Of a DNA stretch of 64,000 bases, positions 58,899 to 64,000 are shown piece by piece (the first letter of the stretch is position 1; the number at the start of each line of letters is the position of its first letter). The stretch is from assembly GCF_019050325.1 (NCBI RefSeq), contig NZ_VOMB01000010.1:1-64000 (forward strand), in the 5' to 3' direction. The position numbers and the translations under genes were made by a program. This DNA is from [Mycobacterium] fortunisiensis. Its GTDB lineage: Bacteria > Actinomycetota > Actinomycetes > Mycobacteriales > Mycobacteriaceae. The notes under the pieces were generated by a model. The model was not told the origin of the DNA. It made no database searches and saw nothing but the letters and a program-made list of their open reading frames with translations.

Positions 58899-59747
58899 TC
58901 AGGCCCGGTGCCGCCTACCGGAGCCGGCCGGCTTGATCAGATCGGTCTCGGGATCGTCGTCGTCGTAATCATCGTCGTCATCGTCATGGCCGGTCTCGTA
59001 GCGGTCCCGCCAGCGCGCCCGCGCCTCGGCGCCCAGCGCGTTGATGCGGTTGATCTCCGAACGCAGCTTCTGCTCGTCGGTCTCCTTGGCCGCGTACTGG
59101 AAATACGTCAGCACCCCGCGCAGCAACTCCAGCTTCTGCTTCTCCTGCCGGGCCCGGTCGTGCGTGGTCAGCAACTCCATCCGGTCCACCGGCGGCAGCG
59201 TCGCCCAATCCAGGATCACGGTGTTGCGCAGCTTGCGTCCGCTGGGCTTGCCGGGGGAGCCGGGCTCGTCGTAATAGGTGATGGCACCGTCGAACCGCGA
59301 CGCGATCGCCTCACCCAGCTGCTTGCGGTCCAGCGCCGAATCCCACACGATGCGCCACTCCTGCGACGGCGCCAGATACGGGATCTCGGCCGGCAGATTC
59401 AACGGCACGATGTCGACGAAGTTGTCGTCATAGGAGCTCTCGTACTTTCCGACCGTCGGCGGGTTCGCGAACTCGAACCGCAGACCGTAGGCCGGGCGCT
59501 GCCCGTAATTGCGGACCACCAACTCCACCAGATGCCAGTCCGCGCTGCTGGGTTCCATGAACACCGACACATTGGGCTGGGTCAGCTCGGCCCGCCGCTC
59601 CCTGGCCTTCAGATACTGCCGCCACGCATAGACCAACGCGATGACCACGACGATGATGGCCACCCACGCCGCGAGCGCGGTCCACGCGCCCGGTTCGAAA
59701 CCAGCCAACTCACGCCCCCGGTCCGTGATCGAATCGATGATCCCCAC
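58899..59747 (-). CDS. conserved membrane protein, Rv0633c-like
   Basis: The ~282-aa protein has one membrane segment near the N-terminus (about residues 23-43, ALAAWVAIIVVVIALVYAW), a long extramembrane alpha/beta region, a helical part and an Asp-rich tail (HDDDDDDYDDDD) that is probably in the cytoplasm or on the outer face. By position it corresponds to Rv0633c. I chose GTG 59747; the upstream 17 codons lack a ribosome-binding site. Function unknown. Confidence 0.8.
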   Translation of the reverse strand: MGIIDSITDRGRELAGFEPGAWTALAAWVAIIVVVIALVYAWRQYLKARERRAELTQPNVSVFMEPSSADWHLVELVVRNYGQRPAYGLRFEFANPPTVGKYESSYDDNFVDIVPLNLPAEIPYLAPSQEWRIVWDSALDRKQLGEAIASRFDGAITYYDEPGSPGKPSGRKLRNTVILDWATLPPVDRMELLTTHDRARQEKQKLELLRGVLTYFQYAAKETDEQKLRSEINRINALGAEARARWRDRYETGHDDDDDDYDDDDPETDLIKPAGSGRRHRA

Positions 59748-59817
59748 CAAGTGGGTATACCACGGCCTTTCCGTGCGGGCAGCGGTCCGGACCAGCAAAC
59801 GACCGCGAAAACCCGGG

Positions 59818-60807
59818 CTACGACGCGAGCGCGGTGAGCACGTCGCGGGGCATCGTCACCGGGACCGGGGTGTGCACCAACCGCTCCCCGCGGGCCAGCC
59901 AGTCGACGTCGGTCCACTCGATCCGCGCAGGCAGCCGCCGCCAGTAGTGCGGATGCGAGCGCAGGTACAGCTCGACGCTGGCGTGCACCTTGGCGTCCAG
60001 CGGCGGCCGGCAGCGCCCGATCACCGGCGCGGTGCCGGCCAGCGCATCCAGATCGGTGGGGCAACTGCTGTGGTCGAAGACCCGCAGGCCCGCCGCGGCG
60101 GCGCCGTCCAGCATCCAGTCCAGGGCGATGTCGGCCAGCGGCCAGCAGGCTCCGGTGCCGCCGGTGATGTCGGCGCCCGATCCGCGGAACCACACCTCGT
60201 CGAGGTGCTCGCAGTAACGGATGGTGTGGCGGCCGCCCTCCACCGCCACGGCGTGCCGGCCGGCCTGGACCGTGGGCAGCGGCCCCATCCGCTGCTTGGT
60301 GCCCGGGGTGGCCGTCGCGTTCCACAGCCCGACGAACCGCACCGGCACGGCCGGATCGCGGTCGCCGAACAACTGCGCCGCCAGCACCCGGATGTGCCGC
60401 CAGTCCTGGGGCGTGCGTGCGGTGCGGGGCAGCACGTAGGTGGCCAGCGCGTAGTCCAGCACGTCGTCGGAGTGGGCCGGCAGCAACCCGACCGTGCCCA
60501 GCAACGTCGCCAGCTCGCCGGCGCGATGCCCGCCCTCGCCGCCGCCGAAGACGAAGATGCGGTCCCCGGGATCCCAGGCCTCGCCGAGGAAGCGGTACGC
60601 CTCCACGATCGCGGCACGGGCTTCGCTGACGGCATCGGCGCGGCGGCCCGGCGTGATCCGTCTGCCGTATCTCCGGCCCGTGCCGCTGTGATACCAGGTC
60701 AGCTGATCGGTGTCGTCGAGCAACCGGAACAGGAGCTCGGTATTCGATGCGTCACGCAGTCCGGGCTGTTCATCTGTGTGGTCGAAGCACAGTGCGATGT
60801 TCTTCAC
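59818..60807 (-). CDS. DUF2235 (Tle1-like) protein lacking the nucleophile Ser
   Basis: The ~329-aa protein matches DUF2235: KNIALCFDHTDEQPG at the start, and FVFGGGEGGHRAGELATLLGTVGLL at about residues 88-112, the position of the GFSRGA nucleophile elbow. Here the usual Ser is replaced (GGEGG), so hydrolase activity is doubtful. Tle1-type relatives are phospholipases, but this copy may be a binding protein. GTG 60807 has GGGGG 6 nt upstream and is preferred over TTG 60831. Confidence 0.78.
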   Translation of the reverse strand: MKNIALCFDHTDEQPGLRDASNTELLFRLLDDTDQLTWYHSGTGRRYGRRITPGRRADAVSEARAAIVEAYRFLGEAWDPGDRIFVFGGGEGGHRAGELATLLGTVGLLPAHSDDVLDYALATYVLPRTARTPQDWRHIRVLAAQLFGDRDPAVPVRFVGLWNATATPGTKQRMGPLPTVQAGRHAVAVEGGRHTIRYCEHLDEVWFRGSGADITGGTGACWPLADIALDWMLDGAAAAGLRVFDHSSCPTDLDALAGTAPVIGRCRPPLDAKVHASVELYLRSHPHYWRRLPARIEWTDVDWLARGERLVHTPVPVTMPRDVLTALAS

Positions 60808-61046
60808 GGCGACCCCCGGCGGGACTGTCAACTACTCCTCGAAATTGCTGACCATTACTTTGCCGGGTTGGTCGGCCGATGTCCTGAGTATTGGACTACT
60901 CGAATCGCGTCGGAGGGTGCCTTTTTCCCTATGCAATGGGATGAACAACGAAATCCGTGGCAGCTAGCCGGTCAGGTAGTGGAATTTCCCCGTCGCTGCC
61001 GCGTCAATTCGGTGGATTTCGCATTATGGGCTACTGAATCGATTCC
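60808..61046. other. intergenic region, relatively AT-rich, no gene seen
   Basis: This stretch lies between the DUF2235 start and the metallo-hydrolase stop. Its GC is lower than the surroundings and it contains no frame I would call a gene. It probably holds the DUF2235 promoter. Confidence 0.45.
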
Positions 61047-61772
61047 TCAGCCGCCCATCAGCATGCGCCATTGCTCCAGGTTCGAGGCCCGATACACGTA
61101 GTTGCTGCGTTTGACGTTCTCGAGCGTGGCACTGGGCTCGGCCGAGTACCAGTGGCCGGGATAGACCGTCGGGTCCCCGGGCAGTTCGGCCAGCGCCTGC
61201 AGGCTGCGGAACATGTCGTCGACGTTGCCGCCGGGAAAGTCGGTGCGGCCGCAGCCGTCCAGGAACAACGTGTCCCCGGCGACCAGCCGGCCGTCGAGCA
61301 GGAAGCACTGACTGCCCGGGGTGTGGCCCGGCGTGTGCAGTAGCTCGATCTCCACCGCGCCGACCGCCACCTTGTCGCCATGCCCGTGGCCGGTGAGCTC
61401 GCTGGGCGCGATGCCGGTGACCTTGGCGACCCAGTCGGCCTCATGGGTGTTGACGTGAACCGGCACGCTCTGGCGTTCCAGCAACTCCGGGAGGCCGGCC
61501 AGCGTGAAGCCCATCATCGAGCCGCCGACGTGATCGGGGTGATGGTGGGTGACCAGCACACCCGACAGGTGCATGCCGTCGGCCTCGAGCAGGTCGACCA
61601 GATCGTTGGCCGCATACGCCGGATCGACCATGACGGCATCACCCGTCTCGCGGTCGCCGATCAGGTAGGCGAAGTTGCGCATCTGCTGGGCGATCACATC
61701 GTCGGCCGCGTAGTCACGGCCGGCCAGCAGCTGCCGGAAATACAAGCGGTCTTGGGCCTTGGGCTCGGACAT
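61047..61772 (-). CDS. metallo-beta-lactamase-fold hydrolase, glyoxalase II-like
   Basis: The 241-aa protein has the metallo-beta-lactamase signature THHHPDHVGG at about residues 73-82, with downstream LLHTPGHTPGS and the Asp in AGDTLFLDGCGRTDF, giving the di-metal site. It fits the glyoxalase II/persulfide-dioxygenase-like type, acting on thioesters or persulfides in the cytoplasm; in M. tuberculosis Rv0634c holds this place. ATG 61772 is preferred: TAGGCT (minus strand, 61780-61785) lies 7 nt upstream, so it is leaderless. It is divergent from nsrR. Confidence 0.87.
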   Translation of the reverse strand: MSEPKAQDRLYFRQLLAGRDYAADDVIAQQMRNFAYLIGDRETGDAVMVDPAYAANDLVDLLEADGMHLSGVLVTHHHPDHVGGSMMGFTLAGLPELLERQSVPVHVNTHEADWVAKVTGIAPSELTGHGHGDKVAVGAVEIELLHTPGHTPGSQCFLLDGRLVAGDTLFLDGCGRTDFPGGNVDDMFRSLQALAELPGDPTVYPGHWYSAEPSATLENVKRSNYVYRASNLEQWRMLMGG

Positions 61773-61779
61773 GCGCCCA

Positions 61780-61914
61780 AGCCTATTGCCGTGTCGTGTC
61801 GCCATCCCCACCGCCGCCGCGGCAGGTATCCGTGCAGGTCCAAAAACCGCACGTCACCACGTGTTTAAGCCCACACGCAGAAAACTCGCATCAAAAATGC
61901 GGAATTACTAGCGT
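61780..61914. promoter_or_regulatory. divergent leaderless promoters and NsrR-type operator
   Basis: On the minus strand TAGGCT (61780-61785) serves the metallo-hydrolase, and on the plus strand TAGCGT (61909-61914) lies 7 nt before the nsrR ATG at 61922. Just upstream of the latter is CGCAT-caaaa-ATGCG (61887-61901) in an AT-rich context, a likely NsrR binding site. Confidence 0.55.
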
Positions 61915-61921
61915 CAGCCTC

Positions 61922-62371
61922 ATGCACCTCACCCGATTCACCGACCTGGGACTGCGCACCCTGATGCTGCTGTCCGCCGGTGAGTCCCAGGAACGGCGCA
62001 TCACCACCCGCACCATCGCCTCGGGCGCCAACGCCTCCGAGCACCACGTCGCCAAGGCCGTCTCCAAGCTGGCCGAACTCGGCATGGTGCACGCCCGACG
62101 CGGCCGGATCGGCGGCCTGGTGCTCACCGACGCCGGCCGCAACGCCTCGATCGGCTGGCTGGTGCGCGAACTCGAAGGGGACCGCGAGGTCATCGAATGC
62201 GGTGGCGATTCCCCCTGTCCGCTGATCGCAGCCTGCCGGCTGCGCCGGGTGCTGGCCGATGCGAAGGAGGCGTTCTATCGCGAACTCGACCGCTACACCG
62301 TCACCGACCTGACGGCAGACAACCGCCTGCCGATTGTTTTACAACTCACAACCGAAGGGAATCCCCGATGA
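61922..62371 (+). CDS. nsrR: Rrf2-family nitric-oxide-sensing repressor NsrR
   Basis: The 149-aa protein has the Rrf2 winged helix (MHLTRFTDLGLRTLMLLS; then ASEHHVAKAVSKLAELGMVHARRG, about residues 38-61) and the three cysteines C-x5-C-x5-C (ECGGDSPCPLIAACR, about 97-111) that hold the [4Fe-4S] cluster that reacts with NO. It should repress itself and hmp until NO arrives. Its stop overlaps the hmp start as ATGA. ATG 61922 is 7 nt after its -10 box. Confidence 0.9.
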   Translation: MHLTRFTDLGLRTLMLLSAGESQERRITTRTIASGANASEHHVAKAVSKLAELGMVHARRGRIGGLVLTDAGRNASIGWLVRELEGDREVIECGGDSPCPLIAACRLRRVLADAKEAFYRELDRYTVTDLTADNRLPIVLQLTTEGNPR

Positions 62372-63603
62372 CCGTCACCAGCCCCGAGCCGTCTGCGGTA
62401 CGCGACGAACTCGAGCCGCGCCACGCCGAAATCGTCTCGGCGACACTGCCTCTCATCGGCGCCCACATCGACGAGATCACATCGGAGTTCTACCGGCGGC
62501 TCTTCGCCAACCACCCCGAGCTGTTGCGCAACCTGTTCAACCGCGGCAACCAGGCGCAGGGCGCCCAGCAGCGTGCCCTGGCGGCCTCGATCGCCACGTT
62601 CGCCACCCATCTGGTCAACCCCGACCTGCCGCACCCGTCGGCCCTGCTGGCGCGGATCGGACACAAGCACGCCTCGTTGGGGATCACCGCCGAGCAGTAC
62701 CCGATCGTGCACGACAACCTGTTCGCGGCGATCGTGGCGGTGCTCGGCGCCGAGACCGTGACGGCCGACGTCGCCGAGGCCTGGGACCGGGTGTACTGGA
62801 TCATGGCCGACACCCTGATCGCGCTGGAGCGTGACCTGTACGCGGGCGCTGGCGTCGAACCCGGTGACGTCTTCCGCCGGCTGCGCGTTGTCTCGCGCGT
62901 CGACGACCCGTCCGGTGCCGTGCTGGTCACCGTGCGGGCCACCGAACCCGTCCGGTTCACCCCCGGGCAGTACGTCTCGGTCGGCGTCACCCTGCCCGAC
63001 GGCGCCCGCCAGCTGCGCCAGTACAGCCTGGTCAACGTGGCCGGGTCGACCGATCTGACGTTCGCGGTCAAACCCGTCGACGCCGCCACCACCCAGCCCG
63101 CCGGCGAGGTGTCGTCCTGGATCCGGGCCAACGTCTGCGTGGGCGACCTGCTCGACGTCACACTCCCGTTCGGCGACCTCTACACCGGCGGCCGGCCCGA
63201 CGGCCCGCTGGTGCTGGTGTCGGCGGGCATCGGGGTCACCCCGATGATCGGCATCCTGGAGTTCCTGGCCGCCGAGGCCCCCGACACCCAGGTGCGCGTC
63301 CTGCATGCCGACCGCAGCGACACCGCCCACCCGCTGCGCGAGCGCCAGCACGAGCTGATCGAGGCGCTGCCCAACGCCAACCTCGACCTCTGGTACGAGG
63401 ACGGTGTCACCGCCGGCGCCCCGGGCGTGCACGCCGGCCTGCTCAAGCTCGACGGCGTCGAGCTGCCCGCCGACGCGGCGTACTACCTGTGCGGCGGAGC
63501 CGGGTTCGTCGAGGCGGTCCGCACCCAACTCGGTGACCGGGGCGTCGCCCACGAGCGGATGCACTGCGAGCTGTTCGCGCCCAACGATTGGCTCCTGGAT
63601 TAA
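62368..63603 (+). CDS. hmp: flavohemoglobin (NO dioxygenase)
   Basis: The 411-aa protein has a globin domain (about residues 8-145, with the proximal-His region IGHKHASLGI), an FAD-binding domain (RQYSLVN at ~215) and a C-terminal NAD domain (SAGIGVTPMIG at ~288, and YLCGGAGF at ~376). It oxidises NO to nitrate using O2 and NAD(P)H in the cytoplasm. It is translated with nsrR from one transcript (ATGA overlap), so it should be induced by NO. Confidence 0.95.
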   Translation: MTVTSPEPSAVRDELEPRHAEIVSATLPLIGAHIDEITSEFYRRLFANHPELLRNLFNRGNQAQGAQQRALAASIATFATHLVNPDLPHPSALLARIGHKHASLGITAEQYPIVHDNLFAAIVAVLGAETVTADVAEAWDRVYWIMADTLIALERDLYAGAGVEPGDVFRRLRVVSRVDDPSGAVLVTVRATEPVRFTPGQYVSVGVTLPDGARQLRQYSLVNVAGSTDLTFAVKPVDAATTQPAGEVSSWIRANVCVGDLLDVTLPFGDLYTGGRPDGPLVLVSAGIGVTPMIGILEFLAAEAPDTQVRVLHADRSDTAHPLRERQHELIEALPNANLDLWYEDGVTAGAPGVHAGLLKLDGVELPADAAYYLCGGAGFVEAVRTQLGDRGVAHERMHCELFAPNDWLLD

Positions 63604-63620
63604 CCGACCAGGCAAAACAG

Positions 63621-63668
63621 CTCCCCGGCGGCCGCGCTGACCTGCGGTTTGGTTTGGCTGCCGGGGAG
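63621..63668 (+). terminator. hairpin after hmp
   Basis: CTCCCCGGC (63621-63629) pairs exactly with GCCGGGGAG (63660-63668) around a 30-nt loop, 17 bp after the hmp stop. The stem is long but the loop is large, so termination is probable rather than certain. Confidence 0.45.
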
Positions 63669-63714
63669 GTTGTACCCTCTTTAAGGCCCCGCAGCCGCAA
63701 CGCCGCGGGGACAA

Positions 63715-63787
63715 GCCCCCTTAGCTCAGTCGGCAGAGCGTTTCCATGGTAAGGAAAAGGTCAACGGTTCGATTCCGTTAGGGGGCT
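63715..63787 (+). tRNA. thrT: tRNA-Thr (GGT)
   Basis: The 73-nt sequence folds as a cloverleaf: acceptor GCCCCCT/AGGGGGC, D-arm with TAGCTCAGTCGGCAGAGC, anticodon stem TTTCC/GGAAA with loop ATGGTAA (anticodon GGT), and T-arm CAACGGTTCGATTCCGTTA. CCA is not encoded. This matches tRNA-Thr next to tRNA-Met before rpmG. Confidence 0.95.
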
Positions 63788-63826
63788 CGGTGGACGAGCA
63801 GGCGGTGCGCCGACTCGCATCATCGG

Positions 63827-63900
63827 GGCGGTGTAGCTCAGCTGGTTAGAGCGCACGACTCATAATCGTGAGGTCGGGGGATCGAGTCCCCCCACCGCTA
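63827..63900 (+). tRNA. metT: tRNA-Met (CAT), elongator type
   Basis: The 74-nt cloverleaf has acceptor GGCGGTG/CACCGCT (first pair G-U), anticodon stem CACGA/TCGTG with loop CTCATAA (anticodon CAT), and a T-arm with GGTTCGAGT-like GATCGAGTC. Standard first pairing and the D-arm indicate elongator rather than initiator tRNA-Met. CCA is not encoded. Confidence 0.95.
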
Positions 63901-63948
63901 CAGGAACATCACACAAGCAGAGCGTGATTCAAGCAGGGAGAAGCTGAC

Positions 63949-64000
63949 GTGGCGTCGAGTACCGACGTACGGCCGAAGATCACTTTGGCGTGCGAGGTGT
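63949..64000 (+). CDS. rpmG: ribosomal protein L33, 5' part
   Basis: The frame from GTG 63949 reads ASSTDVRPKITLACEV and is cut by the window end. This is the start of mycobacterial L33 (Rv0634B type), which should continue with the CxxC zinc-binding pairs. GGGAGAAG precedes the start. It follows the two tRNAs as in M. tuberculosis. Confidence 0.9.
   Translation, partial: MASSTDVRPKITLACEV

Overview
The window is high-GC actinobacterial DNA from a Mycobacterium (Mycolicibacterium-like) chromosome. Reasons: the right end carries recC-recB-recD, an echA3-type crotonase, a conserved membrane protein, a metallo-beta-lactamase hydrolase, tRNA-Thr, tRNA-Met and rpmG, which from memory is the M. 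tuberculosis Rv0629c-Rv0634B order. Mycobacterial families (DUF2510, LpqN-like lipoprotein, L,D-transpeptidase, DUF559) are present, and many genes have a TANNNT -10 box 5-8 nt before the start codon, i.e. leaderless transcripts. No search tool was used; family names come from motifs read in the translations.

Layout. 0-2.4 kb (minus): an overlapping operon of HigB-type toxin, HigA-type antitoxin, an enlarged SecB-like chaperone and a small zinc-ribbon protein, which looks like a toxin-antitoxin-chaperone (TAC) module. 2.6-6.7 kb: conserved unknowns, a VWA protein with a coiled-coil membrane protein, an RNase H protein, and an HTH/HicA-like pair. 6.86-10.14 kb: an IS1182-type element whose transposase is split by an intact IS256-type element with an 8-bp target duplication. 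10.4-19.3 kb (minus): a small EEP nuclease and two unknown giant proteins (1284 and 1422 aa) that are translationally coupled. 19.5-23.2 kb: two paralogous unknowns with matching leaderless promoters, an orphan vapB with a truncated vapC, and a fic remnant.

23.3-28.1 kb: OPT transporter, ADP-ribosylglycohydrolase divergent from an NrtR-like NUDIX regulator, and an MscS channel. 28.3-34.2 kb is accessory: a PD-(D/E)XK-like protein with an overlapping partner, a DUF2510 membrane protein, a zinc-hook ABC-type ATPase with a possible HEPN tail and an overlapping small partner, and gene remnants. 34.3-47.2 kb: phytase-like lipoprotein, cation/proton antiporter, VapBC, LpqN-like lipoprotein, release factor 3, L,D-transpeptidase, two TetR regulators, an epimerase, a secreted alpha/beta hydrolase, and two duplicated 49-aa membrane peptides. 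47.2-64 kb: the conserved recDBC/echA3/hydrolase block, with MarR-MFS, DUF559 and nsrR-hmp (nitric oxide sensing and detoxification) nearby, ending in two tRNAs and the start of rpmG.

A dispersed ~70-bp long palindrome (four full copies and one half copy) occurs between genes from 10.2 to 36.7 kb. A related 40-bp hairpin flanks the DUF559 gene on both sides. The half copy sits at the break point of the broken vapC.
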